DNA from: Nocardia exalbida NBRC 100660
Lineage (GTDB): Bacteria; Actinomycetota; Actinomycetes; Mycobacteriales; Mycobacteriaceae
Direction: 5' to 3'
Length of the DNA: 64,000 nt
Assembly (NCBI RefSeq): GCF_000308575.1
Contig: NZ_BAFZ01000100.1
Location: 62,001 to 126,000, forward strand
The notes under the pieces are model-generated. The model was not told where the DNA came from. It saw only the letters and a program-made list of their open reading frames with translations, and made no database searches. The translations under genes and the position numbers were made by a program. This document shows positions 8,505 through 17,128 of the stretch, piece after piece; the stretch's first letter is position 1; the number at the start of each line of letters is the position of its first letter.

Positions 8505-8614
8505 GGGTTCGACTCCGCCTTCCGCGCCGCATCCCTGGCGCTGCGTCGGTTTCCGCCAGTAGGCTGCGTTCCGAGCGCCTCGAGTCGGCGCGACGCAAAA
8601 GGGGGGATACACGG

Positions 8615-9043
8615 ATGTCCGTGTCGGAAAAGCGCGTTGATCTCGATACTCGCCGCAGGGATCTCCGGCGGATGCTGGTCACCGGTCTCATCGCAGGCAC
8701 GTTGGCGACCTCCGCATGCGGTGGCGGGTCAGGTCCGAAGAATCCCGCGCACCCGGTTCCGTCACCCATCCCGACGCCGACTTCCAGCAGTCAGGCGATC
8801 AGCGGCGAGAATCTGGGCTACCTGTGGCCGCTCACCGTCGACCACGGCACCCTGGAATGCCGGCCCGGCGACCTCGCCGTGTTCATCGCCCCCGACGGCA
8901 CCGCCTACGCGCTCAACGACAACGCCTCCGCCGCCGGAATCGCGAGCATCGAACCCCTTCGCGCCACCGGTGCGGGAGGCGACAAGATCAGCCTCGGAGC
9001 CATGCGTAGCAAAACCCTCGCACTCTGCCATCTTTCCGGCTGA
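8615..9043 (+). CDS. DUF2511-type lipoprotein
   Basis: 142 residues starting at the ATG at 8615, preceded by a G-rich ribosome site. The signal peptide ends in the lipobox LATSAC, so the Cys near residue 35 should be lipidated. A Pro/Ser/Thr-rich linker follows, then a compact domain with GENLGYLWPLTVDHGTLEC and DKISLGAMRSKTLALC, which I associate with DUF2511. Two domain cysteines may pair. The function is unknown. Confidence 0.8.
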   Translation: MSVSEKRVDLDTRRRDLRRMLVTGLIAGTLATSACGGGSGPKNPAHPVPSPIPTPTSSSQAISGENLGYLWPLTVDHGTLECRPGDLAVFIAPDGTAYALNDNASAAGIASIEPLRATGAGGDKISLGAMRSKTLALCHLSG

Positions 9044-9102
9044 CGACCGGCAGCTTTCCCCGGCTCCTCGCCGCCTCTTACCAGGAGCAGAGCGACGCGC
9101 AG

Positions 9103-9279
9103 GTGCATCACCCGATGAACGTCACGGCTCAGGCGTTCACAGCTGCCGAGATGGAGAGTGGAATCTCGGGCGCCCCCGTGATGACGACCATCGCACAGCA
9201 GGGATATCCAGTCGTGAACGAGCGGCCGAATCCGAGGACATCGCGGGCGTTCGGCGGATTCGCCGACGAAAGCGGGTGA
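9103..9279 (+). CDS. weak short ORF in an otherwise empty stretch
   Basis: A 58-codon frame from GTG at 9103 (54 residues from ATG at 9115) ends at TGA 9277-9279. The frame stays open upstream of the start in a way that could mark the end of a decayed gene. No family is recognised. The rest of 9044-9431 holds no other gene that I can support. Treat this as a placeholder. Confidence 0.2.
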   Translation: MHHPMNVTAQAFTAAEMESGISGAPVMTTIAQQGYPVVNERPNPRTSRAFGGFADESG

Positions 9280-9431
9280 TGGCGGTGCGCGAGCTGGGCC
9301 CGGCTCCTAGACTGGGGAATTGCGGCACGGTCGACCGTCGAAGCGCCGCGGCAGCTTCGCGATCGGCGCAACTCGAAGTCCCGATCCAGCGAGGGCCGGT
9401 GCATCCGGTCCACCCCATGCAGGAGGGCCGC

Positions 9432-9968
9432 ATGCCCGACTCGTTCCATCTACGCGTCTGCCTGGTCGGCCCAGGTTGCCTTTGCCCCACGGTGACGCTG
9501 TTCCTCGCACCGGAGCCGCTGATCCCCGGTGGCAACATGCTGCACCTACTCGAACAGACCCCGCTCTCCACCGACACCGGCGCACCGACCCCCGACGCCG
9601 AGGTAATCGACATGGTCGAGAACGAACCGGCAGCCGGGGACCCAGGGTTACGTCCCGAACTGCACGAGTTCCGTACCGGCCGCCCCGATCCCCATCAGGT
9701 CCACGACATCCTGCACGACCACCACATCACGGACGCCGCGCCGATCGGCTTGGACCTCACCGATCCCACCGAACTGACCCGCCTGGCCCTGCTCCCCGAA
9801 CACCCCATCGGCTACCGCCGCATCGACGACTTCCAGCAGGAAGCGACCGCCCGCGCCATGCTCGCGGTCTACCGCCTCTTCGAGGTCGACCAGCGAGTCC
9901 GCCTGATGTACCACGGCTTCGCCGACCCCGGCACCGGCTGGTTCGCCCTGCGTAGCGCGACTGCTTGA
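9432..9968 (+). CDS. hypothetical protein with a perfect ribosome binding site
   Basis: 178 residues. AGGAGG at 9421-9426 sits five bases before the ATG, which fixes this start over longer upstream frames. The N terminus has a Cys pair (CLVGPGCLC) within a hydrophobic stretch; the rest is acidic, with His-rich HQVHDILHDHHITDAAP. The C terminus resembles a small helical domain (EATARAMLAVYRLFEVDQRVRLMYHGF). I do not recognise it, and it has no clear partner gene. Confidence 0.6.
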   Translation: MPDSFHLRVCLVGPGCLCPTVTLFLAPEPLIPGGNMLHLLEQTPLSTDTGAPTPDAEVIDMVENEPAAGDPGLRPELHEFRTGRPDPHQVHDILHDHHITDAAPIGLDLTDPTELTRLALLPEHPIGYRRIDDFQQEATARAMLAVYRLFEVDQRVRLMYHGFADPGTGWFALRSATA

Positions 9969-10021
9969 GCCACCGGGCAGCTCTGCCCGATACGGGTGCA
10001 CCGGCATGAAAGCCACCTGGC

Positions 10022-10588
10022 TCAGCGTTTGTTTTTGCGCTGATTGGCATTGAAGCGCGCCTTCTTCTGACGATTCCCGCACGTGTTCATGTCACACCAT
10101 TTGCGGGTGCGGCTCTGACTGGTGTCGAAGAAGGCGGCTCGGCAGGTCGGCGATGCGCACAGGGCCAATTTTCCGTCGCGTTCGCCTGCGATAATGCTGA
10201 TCGCGTCGGCGGCGATCACGCCTAGGGCATCTTCTACGCAGGAAGCCGAGCCGAGCCGCCATTGACGACCGCCCTCGGGCGTCAAAATGGCCGCCGCCCG
10301 CCCCGCCATGCTGCGGTCATTGATGACTCGGACGGCAGACGTGGGCAGAGGGTCATGAATCGCGGCCGCTGTCGCGGCGGCGTGAATCGATTCCCTCAGT
10401 TCCCGGGCGAGTTCGAGCTGAGCGGTGGTGCAGGAGTCCACGGCCAGGCCGCTCACGACCAGCCAGTCGACGAGTCGCTGCGGCGTGGGAATGCGTTCCA
10501 CCGGGTCGCCATGACGCTCCGACAGAGTCCCCGTGAAGCTGGTCGCCAGCACGTTACCGAGGCGAAAGTCAGGAGGCCCAGCAGGCAT
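10022..10588 (-). CDS. ABATE/CGNR zinc-finger regulator
   Basis: 188 residues. The C-terminal treble-clef motif CASPTCRAAFFDTSQSRTRKWC followed by CGNRQKKARF is diagnostic of CGNR zinc fingers. The N-terminal ABATE region contains LGNVLATSF and PTPQRLVDWL. These proteins are thought to be stress- or ligand-responsive transcription factors. The gene is divergent from an epoxide hydrolase and separated from it by repeated operator-like sites, so it is the likely regulator of both genes. The tail is highly basic. Confidence 0.92.
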   Translation of the reverse strand: MPAGPPDFRLGNVLATSFTGTLSERHGDPVERIPTPQRLVDWLVVSGLAVDSCTTAQLELARELRESIHAAATAAAIHDPLPTSAVRVINDRSMAGRAAAILTPEGGRQWRLGSASCVEDALGVIAADAISIIAGERDGKLALCASPTCRAAFFDTSQSRTRKWCDMNTCGNRQKKARFNANQRKNKR

Positions 10589-10590
10589 GG

Positions 10591-10670
10591 AACCACCTTA
10601 GCTGGTTGCAGGGCGATGCGGAGCCATGTTAGAACCGTCTTAGCCGGTTCTCGATATGCCGTAGCCGGTT
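10591..10670. promoter_or_regulatory. repeated operator AACCnnCTTAGCyGGTT in the CGNR/epoxide hydrolase gap
   Basis: Two 17-base sites share an AACC...GGTT inverted frame around CTTAGC. One is at 10591-10607 and the other at 10633-10649, exactly 42 bases apart (about four helical turns). A third half-site GTAGCCGGTT is at 10661-10670. They fill the divergent gap, as expected for a locally acting regulator, most simply the adjacent CGNR protein. Confidence 0.6.
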
Positions 10671-10691
10671 CCGCGATGACCAGGAGGTCTC

Positions 10692-11909
10692 ATGTCCGCA
10701 CTCGGCCACCTCGATCCGGTTTTCCCGCCCGACCCCGTCGGCGTGCAAGCATTCGAAGCCCACGCGAGTGACGCCGACCTCGACGAGCTGCGCGCGCGAT
10801 TAGCCGCGGCGCGGCTACCGGAGGCCGAGACGGTCTATCGCGCCGCCCCCGACCCTCGCCGCTGGGACCAGGGCGTTCCTCTCGCCGACCTCATCGACGT
10901 CGTGGACTATTGGCGCACCGGGTACAACTGGCGGTCGTTCGAAGAGCGTCTCAACCGGATCGGCCAATTCCGCACGACCATCGACGATCTGGGAATCCAC
11001 TTCCTGCACCGCCGATCCGCGCGCGCGGATGCCACTCCTCTGATCTTGACGCACGGCTGGCCGGACAGCATCGCTCGGTTCATCGATGTAGTGGACGAGC
11101 TGGCAGATCCGAAAGACGCGGACGCGCCGGCGTTCCACGTCGTGGTCCCGTCGCTACCAGGCTTCGGTTACAGCGACAAACCGGCCACCACCGGGTGGGG
11201 AACCGAAAAGATCGCGGCCGCATGGGTGGAACTGATGCGAAGGCTCGGCTACAGCAAGTTCGCAGCCCACGGCGGCGACTGGGGAGGCAATATCACCACG
11301 GTTCTCGGCGGCAGGTTCCCGGCGCAGGTTCTCGGCATCCACACGACATTCGCGCAGGCGCCGCCCGGGATGACAACGGACGGGCTGACGGCGGCCGAGC
11401 GCGAATGGACCGAGGAAACCCGCGATTTCTGGAGCGGATCGTCGACGCGCCACCGCGCGGCGTACGCGAAGCAGCAGGCGACCCGGCCACAGACCATCGG
11501 CTACTCGCTCGTCGACTCACCGGTCGGGCTAATCGCCTGGATCCTCGACAAGTTCGCCGAGTGGAGCGATACCGAAGACAGCCCGTTCGAGACGATTTCC
11601 AGAGACCGCATTCTCGACGACGTCACCCTGTATTGGCTGACGCGGACGGGAGCGTCGTCGGCCCGCATCTACTACGAGAGCCACAACTCGCTCGACCCCG
11701 AACTCCGGGTCGACGTCCCCTCAGCACTCACTATGTATCCCCGCGACATCGAGAAGTGTCCGCGCCCTTGGGCACAGCAGCGATACCGACAGATCGTCCG
11801 ATGGACGTCCCCCGAAACCGGAGGCCATTTCCCGTCGCTGGAGGTCCCCGAGTATTTCGTCAAAGACCTGCAAGAAGGCCTCGCAGCGGTGCTGGACGCT
11901 AATCGGTGA
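10692..11909 (+). CDS. epoxide hydrolase family protein (alpha/beta hydrolase)
   Basis: 405 residues. The N-terminal EHN region (residues about 15-120) with DLDELRARLAAARLPEAE is typical of microsomal-type epoxide hydrolases. The oxyanion motif is HGWPDS, the nucleophile elbow is HGGDWGG (Asp), and the catalytic His is in GGHFPSLEVPE. These enzymes open epoxides to diols. The gene is divergent from the CGNR regulator and probably induced by its ligand. The start ATG has AGGAGG about six bases upstream. Confidence 0.92.
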   Translation: MSALGHLDPVFPPDPVGVQAFEAHASDADLDELRARLAAARLPEAETVYRAAPDPRRWDQGVPLADLIDVVDYWRTGYNWRSFEERLNRIGQFRTTIDDLGIHFLHRRSARADATPLILTHGWPDSIARFIDVVDELADPKDADAPAFHVVVPSLPGFGYSDKPATTGWGTEKIAAAWVELMRRLGYSKFAAHGGDWGGNITTVLGGRFPAQVLGIHTTFAQAPPGMTTDGLTAAEREWTEETRDFWSGSSTRHRAAYAKQQATRPQTIGYSLVDSPVGLIAWILDKFAEWSDTEDSPFETISRDRILDDVTLYWLTRTGASSARIYYESHNSLDPELRVDVPSALTMYPRDIEKCPRPWAQQRYRQIVRWTSPETGGHFPSLEVPEYFVKDLQEGLAAVLDANR

Positions 11910-11930
11910 ACGCGGCCGTGCCCGGCCGAG

Positions 11931-12452
11931 TTATGTTGATGGCCGCGAGGTGTATTCGGCCCAGCGGTCGACCGCCTGTTCGAGACTGAGTGCCGCGACC
12001 TCGGCAGGAGCCATGCCGACCGTGTGGATCAATCGCTGTGCGAGCCAATCGGGGACAGGTTCGCGGATCGGTGTCGGTGGAATTCCGAGCGATTCGGCAC
12101 TGCGGCCGAGTCGCTGGACCACTTCGCCGAGTTTGCTGAATTCCGGTAGCCGACCGGCCGCCGCGACGATACGGGCAGTTGCTTCCGCGTAGACCTCGGA
12201 GTCGGCGCGTGCTCCGATCGTCCAGATCTCGCAGATCTCGATCGTCTGCTGGTCGACGACCCGGTACACGATCCGCCACGTGTTGCGGCCGACGACCAGC
12301 TTGCGGAACCCGGTCAGTTCGCCGCCGAGTGGATAGCCTGCGTGCGGTGAATCCAGCAGCAGGAGCACCTTTTTGAGGATTTTGGGCACAGCGTCGGGAC
12401 CGAGTTTTCGAAGGTCGTCGATTGCCGCGTCGGTGAAGAGGACTTCGACCAT
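11931..12452 (-). CDS. RelE/ParE-family toxin with C-terminal extension
   Basis: 173 residues from ATG at 12452. Residues 1-85 match the ParE/RelE fold: MVEVLFTDAAIDDLRKLG, then LTGFRKLVVGRNTWRIVYRV and IEICEIWTIGAR. Such toxins cleave ribosome-bound mRNA or poison gyrase. The last 90 residues, about doubling the usual length, form a second helical region with DWLAQRLIHTVGMAPAEVAAL that I do not recognise. The antitoxin stop lies four bases upstream, so the two are one operon in antitoxin-toxin order. Confidence 0.85.
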   Translation of the reverse strand: MVEVLFTDAAIDDLRKLGPDAVPKILKKVLLLLDSPHAGYPLGGELTGFRKLVVGRNTWRIVYRVVDQQTIEICEIWTIGARADSEVYAEATARIVAAAGRLPEFSKLGEVVQRLGRSAESLGIPPTPIREPVPDWLAQRLIHTVGMAPAEVAALSLEQAVDRWAEYTSRPST

Positions 12453-12456
12453 CGAC

Positions 12457-12765
12457 TTACTCGTGGTCGTCGAGTTCGGCGAGAGATTCCCTCGTGTGAC
12501 CGAATGCGCCGAGCACATCGTCCAGCGACGTTCGGTTCCCGCTGTCGGTCGCGGCCCGGGCGAGCACCAGTGCGAGATCACGCAGGTCGGACTCCGCGCG
12601 ATCCAACTCGGCGAGCCGAGCCATGCTGACCACGGCCGCAACCGGCCGATGATGGCGGGTGACCACGAGGTCGGTGCCCCGTTCGGCATCCGCTACCAGT
12701 CCAGCGACACCTCGCTGCGAGGCGTCGGAAACGCTCAGCTCATGAGTGTTGCGCAGGATGGACAT
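12457..12765 (-). CDS. Phd/YefM-type antitoxin
   Basis: 102 residues. The N-terminal two thirds match Phd/YefM antitoxins: ELSVSDASQRGVAGLVADAE, then LVVTRHHRPVAAVVSMARL, the dimerising DNA-binding fold. The C-terminal acidic tail (SLAELDDHE) would wrap the toxin. It lies directly upstream of the ParE/RelE toxin and should autoregulate the operon. Confidence 0.92.
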   Translation of the reverse strand: MSILRNTHELSVSDASQRGVAGLVADAERGTDLVVTRHHRPVAAVVSMARLAELDRAESDLRDLALVLARAATDSGNRTSLDDVLGAFGHTRESLAELDDHE

Positions 12766-12830
12766 GCCGTAACTGTACAGAATTCTAGCTAGATTATCTA
12801 TGCCGTGCCGCCTGCAGGAACCACCTGCGC

Positions 12831-13340
12831 GTGACAGGACCTACTGGATTTCACCGAGGAGTCGGCGATCGGCGGTCGGCCGATAGCGAAACCGGGGCCA
12901 TCGGAAGCTGTTCGGTCACGATTTCGCAGAAGCGGATGCGGCGGTTGCCGAAGGAGGAGCGGGCATCGTTAGCACAGGACTACCGCAGCGGGATGACGGT
13001 ATACGACCTGGCGGCAAAGTTCGGGATTGACCGGAGCAATTGTGAGCGCCGCCTGGTCGCGGGTGCGCACCTCTGCTTCACTGATTCGGTGCCCTCAGCC
13101 GGTGCCACCACCCGAATCCGCACACTCGACGGCCTCCACCTTGCAGGAACCATCGTCACCCCCGAACAGCCAGCGGCGCGTGCCGTCCCGCTGGTACACG
13201 GCGGGGGCGTCACCCGCGAGGAGGGCGGCTTCTTCACTCGCCTGGCCGCAGGTCTGGCCGATGCAGGATTCGCCTCGCTTCGCTTCGATCTTCGCGGTCA
13301 TGGCGAGAGCGAGGGTCGACAATTAGATCACAGGACATGA
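12831..13340 (+). pseudogene. chimeric remnant: recombinase-type HTH joined to truncated alpha/beta hydrolase
   Basis: The open frame joins two unrelated pieces. Codons 35-75 (12933-13055) read LPKEERASLAQDYRSGMTVYDLAAKFGIDRS, broken here only by description, which is the C-terminal helix-turn-helix of a serine recombinase. Codons 93-165 (13107-13325) are the first third of an alpha/beta hydrolase with LVHGGGVTREEGG and RFDLRGHGESEG. That hydrolase stops before any catalytic Ser or His. Neither part could work alone. The site next to a tRNA gene suggests debris from an integration or deletion. Confidence 0.65.
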
Positions 13341-13469
13341 GCTTAAACCGGCATGGCCGAGTTGGATGCCGTACAAGCCGGAGCTACGGCCGCGCAGCGA
13401 GGTGAAGAACCCAGCACAGCCGCGGTGCTGGCACGAAGCGTGCTGAAGCGGTACCTGCCGCAAACAGAA

Positions 13470-13493
13470 CTCGCCACCCGAAGAGGTGGCGAG
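13470..13493 (-). terminator. hairpin downstream of tRNA-Ala
   Basis: Perfect 9-base stem CTCGCCACC/GGTGGCGAG with a 6-base loop, 16 bases past the encoded CCA of the tRNA and followed on the minus strand by TTCTGTTTG. It is placed as an intrinsic terminator of the tRNA transcript. Confidence 0.7.
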
Positions 13494-13511
13494 TCGCTGA
13501 AAGACCTTTGG

Positions 13512-13584
13512 TGGAGCTAAGGGGAATCGAACCCCTGACCTTCTCGATGCGAACGAGACGCGCTACCAACTGCGCTATAGCCCC
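13512..13584 (-). tRNA. tRNA-Ala (anticodon CGC)
   Basis: The 73-base cloverleaf reads on the minus strand. The acceptor stem is GGGGCTA with TAGCTCC, the D arm is GCGC-GCGC, and the anticodon stem TCTCG/CGAGA holds loop TTCGCAT (anticodon CGC, codon GCG). The T arm is AGGGG/CCCCT around TTCGATT. Discriminator A is followed by an encoded CCA at 13509-13511. The G-T pair in the acceptor stem is at position 3-70, as expected for tRNA-Ala identity. Confidence 0.96.
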
Positions 13585-13675
13585 GTGCGGTTCCGGGGAA
13601 CCGCGCTGTGACACTGTATCAGGCCATCCGCCCAGACTCCGAATCGGTGCCCTGACCTGCGGGAACAGGTGGGGA

Positions 13676-14794
13676 CTATGCGCCGGCGGCGCGGCGCATG
13701 TCGCCGTTGGCGCGGGTGCGCAGGGCGCGGGCGGTGGCGGGGTCGAAGGGGTCGAGGTGGGCGAACATGGGGTCTTCGTCGTCGGGGTCGACCAGGGTGG
13801 AGCGGCGGCGCAGGGCGCGGGCGGTGTCGCGGTCCATGGTGCCGTGTGAGGCGCGGGTTCGACGGGCGTGCGGATCGGCCTCGTCCTGGTGGCCACGGTT
13901 GAGGCGGGCGGCGCGCCTGCGGCGGATCTCCTCCTCCATCCGCACCTGCTTGCGCAGGTAGGCCAGGTAGGTCACCAGCACGGTGGCGGCGAGCCCGCAG
14001 GCCCACCACAGCAAGGGGGTGAGAACCAAGGCGAGCGCGCCGGAGAGGATGCCGGTGAGCAGCAGGCCGAGCACGGCGCGCTGCCGGAAGGTGTAGCGGG
14101 CCGCGCGCGCGATGGCGTCGGCCTCGGGGTCGTAACCGCCCCGGCCACGACGACTGGGGACGAAATCCTGTTCCGCCGAGCCTCCGCCGTCGTAGTCGTC
14201 GTACTCGTCGTATTCCACGCGCGCGGGCGCGGTGGAGCGCGCAGGCGGGATTCTGGCCGCGACCGTCTCGGGGTGGTATGCGCCCACGCCGCCATCATCG
14301 GTCTCCGCGTCGATCTTCGCAGCGACTTCAGCGGCTTCGGCGTCGGCCGACCGCGCGGCGGCCGACTCGGCCTCGTACGACTCGGCCTCGTCCGGCTCGG
14401 CCTCGTCCGGTGCCTCGGTCCCGAAGTCGTCGGCCTCGGTGTCGTCCGTTTCGGCGTCAGCGATGTCGGATGCCGCGACGTCGTCGGCCGCGGGCATGTT
14501 CTCCTCGTCGGTCTCGGTGACGGGCTCGTCGGCCGGTGTCGTCATCCGGTCCTCCGCATCATCGCTGTGGGGATACTTCCTCGGTACGCGGCGAGGCCGC
14601 CAGTTGGGATCGGTTTCGTGCCCGGCGGCCGGGCCTTTCCGCAGACGTCGTTTGCCTCCGCCGCGATGCAGGACCCTGGTCGCCAGCGCGGCGTCGGTGG
14701 TCCGGCGGATTCTCGGGTGGCGATCGGCGAGGATCGGGAACAGGACGAAGACCCAGAGCACGACCAGCCCGATCCACAGGATCGAATTCGGCAT
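13676..14794 (-). CDS. GlpR/SepX-like divisome membrane protein (Rv0996 type)
   Basis: 372 residues from the ATG at 14794, with GGAGGT nine bases upstream. There is an N-terminal membrane segment (ILWIGLVVLWVFVLFPILA) followed by the conserved HPRIRRTTDAALATRVL. A long acidic disordered stretch rich in Glu, Asp and Ala covers residues about 85-200. Two close membrane segments (AVLGLLLTGILSGALALVL and WWACGLAATVLVTYLAYL) and a basic tail follow. The layout and the rimJ-glp-galU neighbourhood match Rv0996, the receptor for the gephyrin-like Glp in corynebacterial cell division. Confidence 0.85.
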   Translation of the reverse strand: MPNSILWIGLVVLWVFVLFPILADRHPRIRRTTDAALATRVLHRGGGKRRLRKGPAAGHETDPNWRPRRVPRKYPHSDDAEDRMTTPADEPVTETDEENMPAADDVAASDIADAETDDTEADDFGTEAPDEAEPDEAESYEAESAAARSADAEAAEVAAKIDAETDDGGVGAYHPETVAARIPPARSTAPARVEYDEYDDYDGGGSAEQDFVPSRRGRGGYDPEADAIARAARYTFRQRAVLGLLLTGILSGALALVLTPLLWWACGLAATVLVTYLAYLRKQVRMEEEIRRRRAARLNRGHQDEADPHARRTRASHGTMDRDTARALRRRSTLVDPDDEDPMFAHLDPFDPATARALRTRANGDMRRAAGA

Positions 14795-15057
14795 CGCGTC
14801 AGCACCTCCGTCCCGCCTGGGGTTTTGTCCGGCTCGGCCCGCGAGCGGTTCGTCACACGCTCCGCCCTCGGCCGGCCCCCGTCCGACGCAGCGGCGCGGA
14901 CGCCGGTCCCCTCGCAGGCTCTGTGCCGATGACGCAAGACGCACCATCGACGTCCGTAGGCTAATTCCGGGTAGCACCAAGTTCCGGCAGGCGCGCCGTG
15001 CACATCCGCCACACCTGTCACATTTCCACCAATGTCACCGCGGCCGGGTGGCCGGAT

Positions 15058-15717
15058 CTACAGCAGGGTGACGCGCCCCTCTCGCGCCAGCCGGTCCAGG
15101 ACCGTTCCGGCCAGCTCCTCGACGGTGATGCCGACCAGCAGGTGATCCCGCCAGGCGCCGTCCACGTCGAGGTAGCGCCGTAGCAGTCCCTCTTCCCGGA
15201 AACCGACATTGCGCAGCACCGCCTGGCTGGCCAGATTCTCCGGCCGGACGGTCGCCTCGACCCGATGCAGACCGACCGGCCCGAAGCAGTGGTCGAGGCC
15301 CATCGCCAACGCCGCCGTCGCGACACCTTGCCCGCTGAGATCCTTGGCCACCCAGTAGCCGATCCAGGCCGAGCGCAGGGCGCCGCGCACGATATTGCCG
15401 ACGGTCAACTGCCCGCTGAACACGCCGTCGACTTCGATCACCAACGGGATCATCGCGCCACGCCTGGCTTCCGCCTTGAGACTCGACCACAGCGACGGCC
15501 AATTGGAGGCGTGGTTGCGCGCCTCCCACGACCCGCGGCCGGTCGGCTCCCACGGCTCCAGATGCGCCCTGTCGCGCAAGCGGATCCGGCTCCAGGCCGC
15601 CGCATCGCGCAACCGCACCGGACGCAAGGTCACCTTTCCCGCCGCCACCCGGACCGGGCCCAGTCGCGCGGGCCACCCCGGATGCTGCGTGGCCCGGAAG
15701 ACATTCATCGCGTCCAC
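15058..15717 (-). CDS. rimJ: RimJ/RimL-type GNAT N-acetyltransferase
   Basis: 219 residues from GTG 15717; ATG 15708 is an equally plausible start. GNAT signatures are visible: LRPVRLRDAAAW, SAWIGYWVAKDLSGQGVATAAL (acetyl-CoA loop) and HRVEATVRPENLASQAVLRNVGF. It matches the Rv0995 position and probably acetylates a protein N terminus. It starts four bases after the glp stop and lies between glp and glpR/sepX. Confidence 0.9.
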   Translation of the reverse strand: MDAMNVFRATQHPGWPARLGPVRVAAGKVTLRPVRLRDAAAWSRIRLRDRAHLEPWEPTGRGSWEARNHASNWPSLWSSLKAEARRGAMIPLVIEVDGVFSGQLTVGNIVRGALRSAWIGYWVAKDLSGQGVATAALAMGLDHCFGPVGLHRVEATVRPENLASQAVLRNVGFREEGLLRRYLDVDGAWRDHLLVGITVEELAGTVLDRLAREGRVTLL

Positions 15718-15720
15718 GTC

Positions 15721-16977
15721 TCAGCCACGCTGTGCGAGAAAGGCGACCTGGACTTCGTCACCGGTACGGATCTCGGTGTCGTCCGGGTCGATCACGATCA
15801 AACTGTTCGCTTCGGCGAGCGTGGCGAGCAGGTGCGAGGAGGAGTTCCCGTTGCCGAGCGGCTGTACGAGGTATTCACCCGTCGCTTCGTCCCGCATGAG
15901 CTGCGCGCGCAGATATCCCCTGCGCCCGGCCATGGAGCTGATCGGGGTGATGGTCCGCGCGCTGATGATCCGGCGCATCGGTTGCCTGCGCCCCAACGCG
16001 ATTCGGATCAAAGGCCGCACCATCACCTCGAATACCACCAGCGCACCCACCGGGTTGGACGGCAGCAGGAAAGTCGGCACCTCGTCGCGGCCGAGCCGGC
16101 CGAAGCCCTGCACGGAACCGGGATGCATGGCCACGCGCGTGATTTCGAGCTCGCCGAGTCCTTCCAGTGCCTCCCTGACCTGTTCGGAGGCCCAGCCGCC
16201 GACCGCGCCCGCGATGACGACCACCTCGGAGCGCACCAGCTGGCCTTCGACCACGTCGCGCAACCGGCGCGGATCGGAGCTGACGATGCCGACGCGATTC
16301 ACGTCCGCGCCGGCATCGCGCGCGGCCGCGGCCAGCGCGTAGGAGTTCACGTCGTAGACCTGGCCGGGGCCGGGCGTGCGATCGATATCGATCAGTTCGC
16401 CGCCCACCGAGAGCACCGATAGTCGCGGGCGCGGATGCACCAGCACTTTGTCCTGACCGACCGCCGCGAGCAGACCGACTTGCGCGGCGCCGATGATGGT
16501 CCCCGCCCGCACCGCCACGTCACCCGGCTGCACGTCGTCGCCGATGCGCCGCACGTAATCGCCGGAGCGCACCGGCTCGTACACCTTGATCCTGGCCCGG
16601 CCGCCGTCGGTGAAATCCAGCGGAAGCACCGCGTCGGCGAGAGTCGGCATCGGCGCGCCGGTGTCCACCCGGACGGTCTGGCGCGGCTGCAAGCGGATCG
16701 GCTGACGCGAACCGGCGACCACCTCGCCGACCACCGGGAGGGTCAGGTCGACGAGGTCGCCCGCTTCGTCGCGGATGTCGGCCCCGGCGGAAGCCACGTC
16801 GACGCTGCGCACGGCGTAACCGTCGATGGCGGCCTGATCGAAGCCGGGCAACGGCCGCTCGGTGACGACGTCCTCGGCGCACAGCAGACCCTGGGCCTCG
16901 GAAATCGCGACCCGGACCGGCCGGGGCGCGACCGCCGCGGCGGTCACCTTGATCTGCTGATCCTCAACCGAGCGCAT
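15721..16977 (-). CDS. glp: gephyrin-like molybdotransferase Glp (MoeA family)
   Basis: 418 residues from the ATG at 16977, with AGGAAGGG just upstream. Domains run in MoeA order: domains I/II with LPGFDQAAIDGYAV and DTGAPMPTLADAVLP, the MoCF-like domain III (RLSVLSVGGELIDI), and a C-terminal beta-barrel ending DEVQVAFLAQRG. The MoeA active-site SGG motif is replaced by IAGAVGGWASEQ, suggesting lost or altered molybdotransfer. The neighbouring glpR/sepX supports the cell-division role described for corynebacterial Glp. It is annotated moeA1 in M. tuberculosis (Rv0994). Confidence 0.9.
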   Translation of the reverse strand: MRSVEDQQIKVTAAAVAPRPVRVAISEAQGLLCAEDVVTERPLPGFDQAAIDGYAVRSVDVASAGADIRDEAGDLVDLTLPVVGEVVAGSRQPIRLQPRQTVRVDTGAPMPTLADAVLPLDFTDGGRARIKVYEPVRSGDYVRRIGDDVQPGDVAVRAGTIIGAAQVGLLAAVGQDKVLVHPRPRLSVLSVGGELIDIDRTPGPGQVYDVNSYALAAAARDAGADVNRVGIVSSDPRRLRDVVEGQLVRSEVVVIAGAVGGWASEQVREALEGLGELEITRVAMHPGSVQGFGRLGRDEVPTFLLPSNPVGALVVFEVMVRPLIRIALGRRQPMRRIISARTITPISSMAGRRGYLRAQLMRDEATGEYLVQPLGNGNSSSHLLATLAEANSLIVIDPDDTEIRTGDEVQVAFLAQRG

Positions 16978-17128
16978 CCAGCCCTTCCTGATCCTCTCCG
17001 CACTCCATCCGGTCTCGCCTGCGCGGGCACGCGCGATCCCGCCGCGGCGCAAGCGCATTCGCGCGCACCGCGGTGACCATCATTCGTACCCGACGGTCCA
17101 CGCTCGGCGAAACCCCCGGCCGGGTCCC

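Noticed and set aside
11910..13584. Attachment-site repeat of the tRNA-Ala 3' end
   Set aside because: No second copy of the tRNA 3' sequence was found by eye, so an integrated island with defined ends is not claimed.
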